Part shown: piece after piece, positions 17,293 to 25,451 of the stretch
Position numbering within the stretch: position 1 is the first letter of the stretch
Layout of the letters: every line of letters starts with the position of its first letter
Assembly (NCBI RefSeq): GCF_001885215.1
Contig: NZ_CP018091.1
Location: forward strand, 1,612,001-1,676,000
DNA from: Synechococcus sp. SynAce01
Lineage (GTDB): Bacteria; Cyanobacteriota; Cyanobacteriia; PCC-6307; Cyanobiaceae
Direction: 5' to 3'
DNA length: 64,000 nt
Notes under the pieces: model-generated
What the model was told of the DNA's origin: nothing
Database searches by the model: none
The model's input: the letters and a program-made list of their open reading frames with translations, nothing else
Program-made: the position numbers and the translations under genes

Positions 17293-18273
17293 ATGACCTT
17301 CGCAACGAAGGCTCTGGTACTCAGTGTTATTACCGTTATTGGCACGGGCGCAACGGTCTCAGCCCAAAATCTGCTGAATGGCGCTGGTGCCAGCTTCCCT
17401 GCTCCCTTCTATCAGCGCGCCTTCTCAGATCTTGCCAATTCAGGCGGTCCCAAGGTGAACTACCAGTCGGTGGGTTCAGGAGCTGGAGTCCGGCAATTCA
17501 TCGCTGGCACCGTTGATTTTGCCGCCACCGATGAACCGATCAGCTCGGCTGATGCTGCCAAAGTACGCCGAGGCGTTGTTCAGTTGCCTACCGTTGGCGG
17601 CACGATTGCCATTGCCTTCAACAAGCCTGGTTGCAACCTCAGGCTCACCCAGAAGCAAGTGGCGGATGTCTTCCTTGGTGTGATCACCGATTGGAAGCAA
17701 CTGAATTGCTCTGCCGGAAAGATCACGGTGGTGCATCGCTCCGATGGCTCCGGTACCACCTTCGCCTTCACCAACTCCCTCTCCACCTTTTCCCCAACCT
17801 GGAAAAGCAAGGTGGGTGAGGGGAAGGCAGTCAAGTGGCCCGTTGGCGTGGGCGGCAAAGGCAACGAAGGAGTGTCCGGTGTGATCCAGAACACGCCGGG
17901 CTCGATCGGCTACCTCAACCAGGCTTTCGTGAAGGGCAAGATCAAAGCGGCGGCCGTTCAGAACAAGGCCGGTAAATTCGTGCTTCCCAACCTCAAGAGT
18001 GGGGCCGCTGCTCTCAATAACATCCAGCTCAACAGCATGCTGGCTGGGGAAGAACCCAACCCCGCCGGAGCTGACAGCTACCCGATCTCCACCCTTACCT
18101 GGGTGTTGGCCTATCGGAGTGGCAATGGTGCCAAGGCTGGCAACATCCGCAGAGCCATCAGCTATCTGCTCAGCCCAGTCGCCCAGGGCAAAGCTGACGA
18201 CCTTGGCTATGTGCCCTTGCGCGGCGCCATTCTCAACAACGCCAAGAAGGCGGTGGGAAGGATCGGCTCCTGA
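17293..18273 (+). CDS. sphX: phosphate-binding protein, SphX/PstS family (periplasmic)
   Basis: 326 residues from ATG at 17293. Signal peptide ends around VSA/QN and has no lipobox cysteine, so the protein is probably soluble. PstS-type motifs: GAGASFPAPFYQRAF, VNYQSVGSGAGVRQFIAGTVDFAATDEP, VVHRSDGSGTTFAFTN and NTPGSIGYLNQAF, which include the phosphate ligands (Ser, Asp, Arg, Thr). It differs from the lipoprotein PstS at 27.4 kb. It is driven by a Pho box, followed by a strong terminator, and sits directly upstream of ptrA/phoB/phoR. Confidence 0.93.
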   Translation: MTFATKALVLSVITVIGTGATVSAQNLLNGAGASFPAPFYQRAFSDLANSGGPKVNYQSVGSGAGVRQFIAGTVDFAATDEPISSADAAKVRRGVVQLPTVGGTIAIAFNKPGCNLRLTQKQVADVFLGVITDWKQLNCSAGKITVVHRSDGSGTTFAFTNSLSTFSPTWKSKVGEGKAVKWPVGVGGKGNEGVSGVIQNTPGSIGYLNQAFVKGKIKAAAVQNKAGKFVLPNLKSGAAALNNIQLNSMLAGEEPNPAGADSYPISTLTWVLAYRSGNGAKAGNIRRAISYLLSPVAQGKADDLGYVPLRGAILNNAKKAVGRIGS

Positions 18274-18324
18274 CCTGACCTGGTGGCTGGGGCCAGGCAG
18301 CCTGCCAGCGCTGCGCTGATTGTC

Positions 18325-18347
18325 GGGGGCCTTCGGGCCCCCTTTTT
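18325..18347 (+). terminator. rho-independent terminator after sphX
   Basis: GGGGGCC, loop TTCG, GGCCCCC, then TTTTT: a 7-bp perfect stem with a stable tetraloop and a U-tract, 52 bp after the sphX stop. Confidence 0.92.
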
Positions 18348-18469
18348 GCTCCCTCTGGTGAAGGGAGCCGGAGCCCTCCTTAGCCCATGGTTAACCAGCC
18401 GCTCATCGCCCCTTTGCCTAACGGTCTGTCTTCTTCCATACAGTCGTTGAGCGTCTTTCTACGAAGACC

Positions 18470-19105
18470 ATGGTCACGAGTCCGTTTCGCCATACCGGTC
18501 GCAGTGATGCGATTCGAGATGTCCTTGAAACCAGTTATCGCAATCACAACTTGCTGCACATCACAGCAGGTAGCGCCGTTCCTTTGCTCAAGAATTGCAT
18601 CTGGCTGGTGGTGCGGGGAATGGTGAAGCTGGAAGCCGTCACCATCCATGGCGATCCCCTGTTGCTGGGGCTGGCGGGGCCCAATGAGCCGTTCGGTGAA
18701 CCGCTTACCAACGTGCTGGCCTTTGAAGCGTTCACGCTCTGCGATAGCGACATGCTCTGTTTGTCCTGTGCCGAGATTGAGCAATCGCCCCATCTCGCCA
18801 TGGCGATGATGCAGGCAGTGGTCAGCCGTTATCACCAGGCGGAAACGATGTTGTCCTTGCTGGGGTTGCGCCGGGTTGAGGAGCGAATTCGCGGTTTTCT
18901 GGAGCTGCTGGCCCAGGATTACGGCCAGGTCTGCGAGCAGGGTCTGCGGCTCAACCTTCGCCTCACCCACCAGGAACTAGCGAGTGCCCTCTGCACCACC
19001 CGCGTCACGGTGACCCGGGTGCTTGGTCTACTCAAAGACGAGGGCTGGCTTCAGATGGATGGCCAACGTCACCTGGTGATCAGCCATCTGCCGAAACAGA
19101 GCTGA
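18470..19105 (+). CDS. ptrA: Crp/Fnr-family regulator, PtrA-like
   Basis: 211 residues: a degenerate cyclic-nucleotide-binding-type sensor domain (LLHITAGSAVPLLKNCIWLVVRGMVKLEAV) and a C-terminal winged helix (LRLTHQELASALCTTRVTVTRVLGLLKDEGWL). The position between sphX and phoB-phoR matches ptrA of marine Synechococcus, a secondary regulator of the phosphate-starvation response acting after PhoB. The cNMP-pocket Arg is not evident, so the ligand is probably not cAMP. phoB follows after 64 bp. Confidence 0.8.
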   Translation: MVTSPFRHTGRSDAIRDVLETSYRNHNLLHITAGSAVPLLKNCIWLVVRGMVKLEAVTIHGDPLLLGLAGPNEPFGEPLTNVLAFEAFTLCDSDMLCLSCAEIEQSPHLAMAMMQAVVSRYHQAETMLSLLGLRRVEERIRGFLELLAQDYGQVCEQGLRLNLRLTHQELASALCTTRVTVTRVLGLLKDEGWLQMDGQRHLVISHLPKQS

Positions 19106-19169
19106 TTTGGCAGGCAGAGCTGAAGCGGCAGATGGATCACCTAGCTTGAAGGATCAGATTGCCGACTGC

Positions 19170-19874
19170 ATGCCGCGCCTGCTCATTGTTGATGATGACG
19201 ATGGCATCCGCACCACCTTGGCGGACGTTCTGCAGCACGAAGGTTTCGATGTGGCCTGCGCTGCTGACGGACGTCAGGCGATTGAGCAATTCGATGCCAG
19301 CCAGGCCCAGGGAACGGCAAGATTCGATCTTGTTTTGCTGGATCTGATGCTTCCGGGCCTGGGCGGATTGGATGTCTGCCGCCATCTGCGCCGCTCTGAT
19401 TCCTTGACACCGATTCTGATGGTGAGTGCGCGTGACACCGAAACGGACAGGGTTCTTGGCCTTGAACTTGGTGCCGACGACTATCTGATCAAACCGTTTG
19501 GCCTGCGCGAGTTAGTGGCCCGTTGCCGTGCCCTGTTGCGCCGTTCCAAACACAGTGCTGAAAAATTTCCGCTGGGCGCCGTGCTCACCCACGCGGAGCT
19601 GACGCTCTATCCCGATGAGTTCCGCGTCACGCGAAACGGTCAGACTGTGTCTCTCGCACCCAAGGAGTATCTGCTGCTTGAATTCTTCATGCAGAACCCT
19701 GGCCGGGTCTGGAACCGCAACCAGCTGATCGATCAGGTCTGGGGAACGGATTACGTCGTGGACACCAAAACGGTGGATGTCCATATCCGCTGGTTACGGG
19801 AAAAGCTTGAGGCCAATCCCTCCGCTCCGCTGCACATCCTCACCGTGCGGGGCTTCGGCTACCGCTTCGGGTGA
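19170..19874 (+). CDS. phoB: phosphate response regulator PhoB (SphR)
   Basis: 234 residues from ATG at 19170 (MPRLLIVDDDDGIR). Receiver domain with acidic pair DDDD, phospho-acceptor in LVLLDLMLPGLGG and Lys in LIKPFGLREL. The OmpR/PhoB winged helix has SLAPKEYLLLEFFMQNPGRVWNRNQLIDQVWG and VDVHIRWLREKLE. It binds Pho boxes such as the one at 17198. phoR begins 13 bp after its stop, so the pair is co-transcribed. Confidence 0.93.
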   Translation: MPRLLIVDDDDGIRTTLADVLQHEGFDVACAADGRQAIEQFDASQAQGTARFDLVLLDLMLPGLGGLDVCRHLRRSDSLTPILMVSARDTETDRVLGLELGADDYLIKPFGLRELVARCRALLRRSKHSAEKFPLGAVLTHAELTLYPDEFRVTRNGQTVSLAPKEYLLLEFFMQNPGRVWNRNQLIDQVWGTDYVVDTKTVDVHIRWLREKLEANPSAPLHILTVRGFGYRFG

Positions 19875-19887
19875 CAGCATCCCTGCC

Positions 19888-21018
19888 ATGACAGCCGTGA
19901 TCGCTGCCGGGCTGGGCCTCCTGCTTGGCCTGGGCTTTGGCCTTCGGATCGGCTTCGCCCGGGGGCGGCATCGGGCCGGCGTCGCCCGACCTGGGACCGA
20001 CCTGATGCTGCGCCGGGGGCAACTGCAGCGTTGGTTGGAAGCGGCGCCGTTGGGGTGGCTGTTGCTGGATGACGACCTCCAGGTTCATTCGATCAATGCC
20101 AAGGCCGAGCGGTTGCTGAACATTCCAACCGGCCAGCTGGTGCGCGGGCAGCCCTTCCGTGAGCTGGTCCAATCAAGCGATCTGGAGGAGGCCGTGCATA
20201 GCGTGCTGCGGCACCAGCTGCCGGAGCGGCGGGAGTGGTCCCTGGGCGAGGACCCGATCGAGGTCACCTTGCTGCCGGGAGGGGATGGATCTGTGGCGCT
20301 GTGGCTGAACAGCCGCCGATCCCTGGAATCGCAGTTGGACCAACAGGGCCGCTGGGTGAGCGATGTGGCCCACGAACTCAAGACACCGCTCACCTCATTG
20401 CTGTTGCTCGGGGACAGCCTGGCGGCCCAGTCCAAGGGCCCCAACCGACAGTTGATCGAGCGCCTGCAGCGGGAACTGCAACGGCTGCAGAGCCTGGTGG
20501 GCGATCTGCTCGAACTCTCCCAGCTGGAGAACAGCCTGCCCCGTGATGAGCGGCGCTACGAGGTGCTCGATCTCGCCGAACTGGTGCAGGAGGTCTGGAC
20601 GACCCTGCGCCCCCTGGCCGAGCAGCGCGGCGTACAGCTCAGCTTTCCCGAGCCACCTTCCAGCCTGCTCTGGGGGGATTCGTCCCGCCTGCACCGGGCC
20701 CTGCTCAACCTGTTGGACAACGCTGTGCGCTACAGCCCGGATCACGGTGTGGTGGAGGTGCGCTTGCTGGGTGCGAACCAGTGGTGGGAGCTGGAGATCC
20801 GCGACCACGGTTGCGGCTTCAACGACGACGACCTCGAGCGGATGTTTGAGCGCTTTTATCGCGGCGATCCCTCCCGGGTCCGCTCCCACCGGGCGGGCAG
20901 CGGCCTTGGTTTGGCGATCGTGCAGCAGATCGCGATCACCCACGCGGGACGGGTGCGCGGGCGCAACCACCCCGGCGGTGGGGCGGTGATGGAGCTGGTG
21001 CTGCCCAAGGGGATCTAG
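19888..21018 (+). CDS. phoR: phosphate sensor histidine kinase PhoR (SphS)
   Basis: 376 residues. One N-terminal membrane span (VIAAGLGLLLGLGFGLRIGF), a PAS-like domain (WLEAAPLGWLLLDDDLQVHSINAKAERLL), H-box DVAHELKTPLTSL, N-box LLNLLDNAVRYSP and G-boxes IRDHGCGFNDDDLERMFERF and GSGLGLAIVQQ. There is no large periplasmic domain, as expected for PhoR, which senses through the Pst system. Its stop overlaps the convergent arsR stop by 4 bp. Confidence 0.93.
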   Translation: MTAVIAAGLGLLLGLGFGLRIGFARGRHRAGVARPGTDLMLRRGQLQRWLEAAPLGWLLLDDDLQVHSINAKAERLLNIPTGQLVRGQPFRELVQSSDLEEAVHSVLRHQLPERREWSLGEDPIEVTLLPGGDGSVALWLNSRRSLESQLDQQGRWVSDVAHELKTPLTSLLLLGDSLAAQSKGPNRQLIERLQRELQRLQSLVGDLLELSQLENSLPRDERRYEVLDLAELVQEVWTTLRPLAEQRGVQLSFPEPPSSLLWGDSSRLHRALLNLLDNAVRYSPDHGVVEVRLLGANQWWELEIRDHGCGFNDDDLERMFERFYRGDPSRVRSHRAGSGLGLAIVQQIAITHAGRVRGRNHPGGGAVMELVLPKGI

Positions 21019-21398
21019 GGGCAGGGTTCGGCGGGCAGCAGGCAGCGTTCCTGCAGCTGGGCCAACCAGCTGCGCAGGCCTTCAAGCGCCTCAGGTTTGA
21101 GCTGGTAGTAGATCCAGCGGCCCCGTTGGCGGTCGCTGAGCAGGCCGGCGTCCTTGAGCACCTTGAGGTGGAACGACAACCGTGACTGGGAGAGATCCAG
21201 GTCGGTGGTGAGATCGCAGACGCAGCGCTCTCCCTGCGCCAGCGCCTGGATCACCTGCAGCCGCAGCGGATCGCCGAGGGCCTTGAGCAGCTGGCGGGCC
21301 TGGCTGTCATCGAGTTCGGTGGCAGCTGCAGTTGGGGCGGTGACTGGGGCGGGCTCAGGGATGGGAGGCAGAGGGCTGGGCTGGCTTAACCGGAGCAT
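21015..21398 (-). CDS. arsR: ArsR-family arsenic/metalloid repressor
   Basis: 127 residues: an Ala/Pro-rich start, then the winged helix (ARQLLKALGDPLRLQVIQALAQGERCVCDLTTDLDLSQSRLSFHLKVLKDAGLL). ERCVCDL carries the CxC of classical ArsR metalloid sensors; two further Cys lie near the C-terminus (ERCLLPAEPCP) and could be the third ligand. It is transcribed divergently from the GAPDH/arsJ pair, with an inverted repeat in the spacer. The adjacency makes arsenite-released repression of arsJ the likely role. Confidence 0.9.
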   Translation of the reverse strand: MLRLSQPSPLPPIPEPAPVTAPTAAATELDDSQARQLLKALGDPLRLQVIQALAQGERCVCDLTTDLDLSQSRLSFHLKVLKDAGLLSDRQRGRWIYYQLKPEALEGLRSWLAQLQERCLLPAEPCP

Positions 21399-21402
21399 AA
21401 TC

Positions 21403-21418
21403 CAATCAAGTTTGATTG
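21403..21418. promoter_or_regulatory. probable ArsR operator
   Basis: CAATCAA, 2-bp centre, TTGATTG: perfect 7-bp arms in the 77-bp divergent spacer between arsR and the arsJ-associated GAPDH gene, 5 bp from the arsR start. ATCAA/TTGAT half sites are typical of ArsR-family operators. Confidence 0.7.
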
Positions 21419-21475
21419 ATGCGAGGCTGGCTGGACGCCGTCGCGCCCCTGTCGCCAGCGGCGGCGGACACCTCC

Positions 21476-22525
21476 ATGAAACTCGGAATCAATGGGTTTG
21501 GGCGGATCGGGCGCCTGGTTTTACGGGCCCTCTGGGGCCGGCCAGGTCTCTCGGTGGTCCACCTCAATGACCCCAAGGCCACCACCGTCAGTGCCGCCCA
21601 TCTGCTGAGCTTCGACTCGGTTCATGGCCGTTGGTCCCAGCCCGTGCATCCAGCCGCTCCCGGTGACCCCGCCGGTCTCCTGATCGGGGCCGGCGGATCA
21701 GGCGGAACCGTTGGTTTCAGCGCGGAATCCGATCCCACCGCCGTGCCATGGAGGGAGGCGGGTGTGGACGTGGTGCTCGAGTGCAGTGGCCAATTCAAGA
21801 CTCCAGCGGCGCTGGAGCCCTACTTCAGCCAGCTGGGCCTGCAACGGGTGATCGTTGCCTGTCCGGTGCGTGGCCTGATTGCCGGCGAGGAAGCCCTGAA
21901 CGTGGTGTTCGGCATCAACCACCGGCTCTACGACCCCAGCCGCCACCGCCTGCTCACCGCGGCCTCCTGCACCACCAACTGCCTGGCCCCGCTGCTGAAG
22001 GTGGTTCATGAGTCCTTCGGGATCCGCCACGGCTCGATCACCACCCTTCACGACGTCACGGCAACCCAGCTGATGGTCGATGGCTTCGCCAGCGACCTGC
22101 GCCGGGCCCGCTCCGGCCTGCAGAGCCTGATCCCCACCACCACCGGATCGGCCCGGGCGATCGGCCTGATCTTCCCCGATCTGGCCGGCAAGCTCGACGG
22201 CCATGCCGTGCGGGTGCCTTTGCTCAACGCCTCACTCACCGATGTGGTCCTGGAGCTGGAGCAGCAGGTGAGTGCTGGCCAGGTGAATGCCGCGTTTGAG
22301 GCCGCCGCCAACGGCCCCCTGCAGGGAATCCTGGGCTACGAAACCCAGCCCCTGGTGTCCTGCGACTACGTCAATGATCCCCGCAGTGCGATCGTCGACG
22401 GTCTCTCCACCCTGGTGACCGGCGGCAGCCAGCTCAAGGTCTACGCCTGGTACGACAACGAGTGGGCCTACAGCTGCCGCCTGGCCGATCTGGCCTGCCA
22501 TGTGGCCGCTGTGGAGGGGCGCTGA
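21476..22525 (+). CDS. ArsJ-associated glyceraldehyde-3-phosphate dehydrogenase
   Basis: 349 residues from ATG at 21476 ([20 protein letters not shown]). NAD-binding GFGRIGR, catalytic Cys in [11 protein letters not shown], then [12 protein letters not shown], and C-terminal [15 protein letters not shown]. Some residues differ from glycolytic Gap. Linked 3 bp before arsJ, it belongs to the specialised GAPDHs that use arsenate in place of phosphate to form 1-arseno-3-phosphoglycerate, which ArsJ exports. It forms an operon with arsJ under ArsR control. Confidence 0.92.
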   Translation: MKLGINGFGRIGRLVLRALWGRPGLSVVHLNDPKATTVSAAHLLSFDSVHGRWSQPVHPAAPGDPAGLLIGAGGSGGTVGFSAESDPTAVPWREAGVDVVLECSGQFKTPAALEPYFSQLGLQRVIVACPVRGLIAGEEALNVVFGINHRLYDPSRHRLLTAASCTTNCLAPLLKVVHESFGIRHGSITTLHDVTATQLMVDGFASDLRRARSGLQSLIPTTTGSARAIGLIFPDLAGKLDGHAVRVPLLNASLTDVVLELEQQVSAGQVNAAFEAAANGPLQGILGYETQPLVSCDYVNDPRSAIVDGLSTLVTGGSQLKVYAWYDNEWAYSCRLADLACHVAAVEGR

Positions 22526-22528
22526 GCC

Positions 22529-23836
22529 ATGGGCCGTCCCGATTTCCAGCCTCCGGCCCCAAGCCTTTCGCCGCATCATCTCTCGCCGATCGGGCAGTAC
22601 GCGGTGATCACCGCGTCGTACTGGGCTTTCACGCTCACTGACGGGGCCCTGCGGATGTTGGTGGTGTTCCACTTCCACCAGCTCGGTTACTCCTCTTTGG
22701 AAATCGCCTTCCTGTTTCTGTTCTACGAATTCTTCGGCATCGTCACCAACCTCACTGGCGGCTGGCTCGGGGCCCGCTTCGGCCTGCGACTCACCCTCTG
22801 GGCCGGGCTGGTGCTGCAGATCGTGGCGCTGGTGATGCTGGTGCCGGTGTCAGCCAGCTGGCCCCGGTTGTTTTCGCTGGGTTACGTGATGGCCGCCCAG
22901 GCGATCAGCGGCATCGCCAAAGATCTCAACAAGATGAGCGCCAAGAGCGCCATCAAAACGGTGGTGCCGGAAACCCCGGAGGATCCTGGACGCGGGCAGC
23001 AGCAACTGTTCCGCTGGGTGGCGATCCTCACCGGCTCCAAGAATGCCCTCAAGGGCGTCGGTTTCTTCCTCGGCGGTCTGCTGCTCACCAGCATCGGCTT
23101 CTCCGCCGCGGTGGCGGCCATGGCTGGCGGCTTGCTGCTCACCTTGCTCGGCACCCTGGTGCTGCCCGCCGAGATCGGCCGCATGAAGCAGAAGCCGGCC
23201 TTCTTGAGCCTCTTCTCCACGAGCGCCGGCATCAACAGGTTGTCGCTGGCCCGTTTCTTTCTCTTTGGTGCCCGCGATGTCTGGTTCGTGGTGGCGTTGC
23301 CGGTGTTCCTCGGGACGACCCTGGGCTGGGCGTTCTGGGAGGTGGGCGGCTTCATGGGCCTCTGGGTGATCGGCTACGGGATCGTTCAGGCCGCCGCCCC
23401 AACCCTGCGACGGGCCTGGGGCAGCGGCGGCCCGCCGGGCCCTGCAGCAGTGCAGTTCTGGAGCGCCCTGCTCACCGCCGTTCCAGCCCTGATCGCCGTG
23501 GCGCTCTGGCGCGGGCCGACCCATCCTGGCGTGGTGATTGTGGTGGGCCTGGCAGTCTTTGCAGCCGTCTTCGCCATGAATTCCTCGATTCACAGCTACA
23601 TGGTTCTGGCCTATGCCGATGCCGAATCGGTGAGCCTCAACGTGGGCTTCTATTACATGGCCAATGCGGCGGGCCGCCTGCTGGGGACCTTGCTCTCGGG
23701 GGCTGTGTTCATGGTCGGCGGGCTACAGGCCTGCCTCTGGTGCTCGGCTCTTTTGGTGGGGCTGTCCTGGTTGAGCAGCCTGCGGTTGCCTGTGCCTAGG
23801 TTTCAGCGGACCGTCAGTGCTGGCTCATCGGGCTGA
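22529..23836 (+). CDS. arsJ: organoarsenical efflux MFS transporter ArsJ
   Basis: 435 residues with about 11-12 membrane spans in MFS layout. Characteristic stretches: YAVITASYWAFTLTDGALRMLVVFHF at the start, LFYEFFGIVTNLTGGWLGARFG, and GIAKDLNKMSAKSAIKTVVP. ArsJ exports 1-arseno-3-phosphoglycerate made by the preceding GAPDH, giving arsenate resistance. It ends inside the convergent pentapeptide-repeat gene (12-bp overlap). Confidence 0.93.
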   Translation: MGRPDFQPPAPSLSPHHLSPIGQYAVITASYWAFTLTDGALRMLVVFHFHQLGYSSLEIAFLFLFYEFFGIVTNLTGGWLGARFGLRLTLWAGLVLQIVALVMLVPVSASWPRLFSLGYVMAAQAISGIAKDLNKMSAKSAIKTVVPETPEDPGRGQQQLFRWVAILTGSKNALKGVGFFLGGLLLTSIGFSAAVAAMAGGLLLTLLGTLVLPAEIGRMKQKPAFLSLFSTSAGINRLSLARFFLFGARDVWFVVALPVFLGTTLGWAFWEVGGFMGLWVIGYGIVQAAAPTLRRAWGSGGPPGPAAVQFWSALLTAVPALIAVALWRGPTHPGVVIVVGLAVFAAVFAMNSSIHSYMVLAYADAESVSLNVGFYYMANAAGRLLGTLLSGAVFMVGGLQACLWCSALLVGLSWLSSLRLPVPRFQRTVSAGSSG

Positions 23837-24562
23837 AAACGGCTTGTTCTGGGTTGGCGTTCCCCCTTGGTCCCAGCCCTCTGGAAGCAAGGCACCGTCG
23901 AGTCGGGCCTGGTTCAGAGCTGCACCGCTGAGCTGGCAATCACGCAGGTCGCAGCCCCGCAGGTCCGCCTGCGCCAGGTTGGTCTGCCTGAGATCGGCGC
24001 CATAAAGGCAGGCTCCACGCAGCTGAGCTGCAGCAAGTTGGGCGCCCTTGAATACGGCATAACTGAGGTCGGCGCCTGAAAAATCGGCGCCGCCGAGATC
24101 GGTGAGCTGGTCGAGCGCGGCGCTGAAATCCGCTTCCACCAAGCCCGCCTTATGCCAGCAGCAGCCAGCGGCGACCACGCCACGCAGGCAGCAGCGATGC
24201 ATCATGGCCTCACTGAAATCAGCCTGCTGCAGCCGTGAGCCGGAAAAATCCGCCCCATGCCAGCGGGAGCCCGTTGCTTGAAGGCCAAAGAGGTCGGCGC
24301 CCCAGATCAGCGCCTGGGCAAAGTTGGCCCCCTCGACCCGGCAGTGCCGCAGCGACGCTTTGCCGAGCCGGGATTCACGAAAGCAGCCCTGGCTGAGGTC
24401 GCAACCGGACAGATCCAGATTCACCCCATCGAGATCAGCCAGCCGCAGGCCCTGGAACTGACGCCGACCCTCTGCCAGGGCGAGGCGTAACTCCTGGCCT
24501 GTGCTGGGCAGCCGCGCTTGGTTGGGCTCCATTGGGTTGGCATCCACTTGCTCGGCCTCCAT
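23825..24562 (-). CDS. pentapeptide-repeat protein
   Basis: 245 residues. From about residue 40 nearly every fifth position is Leu or Phe in A(D/N)LxX units, e.g. LADLDGVNLDLSGCDLSQG, GADFSGADLSYAVFKGAQL and YGADLRQTNLAQADLRGCDL. These build a right-handed quadrilateral beta-helix. No signal peptide or other domain is visible. Some pentapeptide proteins mimic DNA and protect gyrase, but most cyanobacterial ones have no known role. Confidence 0.9.
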   Translation of the reverse strand: MEAEQVDANPMEPNQARLPSTGQELRLALAEGRRQFQGLRLADLDGVNLDLSGCDLSQGCFRESRLGKASLRHCRVEGANFAQALIWGADLFGLQATGSRWHGADFSGSRLQQADFSEAMMHRCCLRGVVAAGCCWHKAGLVEADFSAALDQLTDLGGADFSGADLSYAVFKGAQLAAAQLRGACLYGADLRQTNLAQADLRGCDLRDCQLSGAALNQARLDGALLPEGWDQGGTPTQNKPFSAR

Positions 24563-24690
24563 ACAGACACTGGTCCCCAGGCTTCACGTTGCTGTCTTTT
24601 GGTGATGGGTGGGGTCTGCAGGCCCGATGTCCAGCACAACAATGGCCACACTAAATTTCAGCAACCCACAGCAAAGAGCGAAGGTCCGCC

Positions 24691-25446
24691 ATGGCCTGCC
24701 TCGGTCCATTCAAGGTGTGGGCCACCTTGATCCTGGGCCTGGCTGCCTGCTCCCCCCCGCCGGATTCGCTCACGGTTGCTGCGGCCATCAGCCTGCGGGA
24801 GCCCCTGATCCAACTGGCTGCAGCGGCAGTGCCACCGCCCCCCCAGTTCAGCTTCGCCTCCTCAGGGGCGCTGGCCAGTCAGATCACCCAGGGAGCTCCC
24901 GTGGATGTATTCCTCTCGGCCAGCCCCCGTCAGCTCGATTGGTTGGAGACCCGCGGACTGCTGCTCAAGGGCAGCCGACGCGAGTTGCTGACCAACCGTC
25001 TGGTGCTGGTGGTGCCCGAACGGCAGCCGCTCAGCCGCTTGCGCTTCCAGGATCTGAGCCGTCCCTCGATCGCTCGGATTGCCATTGGCGATGCCACCGT
25101 GCCCGCCGGCGACTACGCCCGCGAGGCCCTGGCCTTTTTCGGGCTTGCCGCCAGGCTGGAGCCGAAGTTGATCCCGTTGGGGTCAGTGCGGGCTGTTGCC
25201 GTTGCTGTGGCCGCTGGCAACGTCGATGCCGGTCTGCTTTATGCCAGTGAGGCGCGTCTTGGTTCCGGCTTGCGGGTGGTGGATACGGCTCCGGAGGCCA
25301 GCCACCGGCCGATCCGTTATGCCGGAGCGGTCATCGCCGCCAGCCGGCAACCTGAGGCTGCCCGTGCCTACCTGGCGTCGCTCAGTAAGGCTGCTGCCAC
25401 CGCGGCGTTCCAGCGCCAGGGCCTGATCCCTCTGACGCGGCCCTGA
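24691..25446 (+). CDS. modA: molybdate ABC transporter substrate-binding lipoprotein
   Basis: 251 residues. Lipoprotein signal with lipobox LGLAAC (Cys20). ModA motifs: LTVAAAISLREPLIQLAAA, FSFASSGALASQITQGAPVDVFLSAS, GDATVPAGDYAREAL and DAGLLYASEA, which include the Ser and Tyr oxyanion ligands. It binds molybdate (or tungstate) outside the membrane. modBC starts 5 bp after its stop. No MolR-type operator or molybdenum-cofactor riboswitch was recognised in the 128 bp upstream. Confidence 0.92.
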   Translation: MACLGPFKVWATLILGLAACSPPPDSLTVAAAISLREPLIQLAAAAVPPPPQFSFASSGALASQITQGAPVDVFLSASPRQLDWLETRGLLLKGSRRELLTNRLVLVVPERQPLSRLRFQDLSRPSIARIAIGDATVPAGDYAREALAFFGLAARLEPKLIPLGSVRAVAVAVAAGNVDAGLLYASEARLGSGLRVVDTAPEASHRPIRYAGAVIAASRQPEAARAYLASLSKAAATAAFQRQGLIPLTRP

Positions 25447-25451
25447 GCCCG

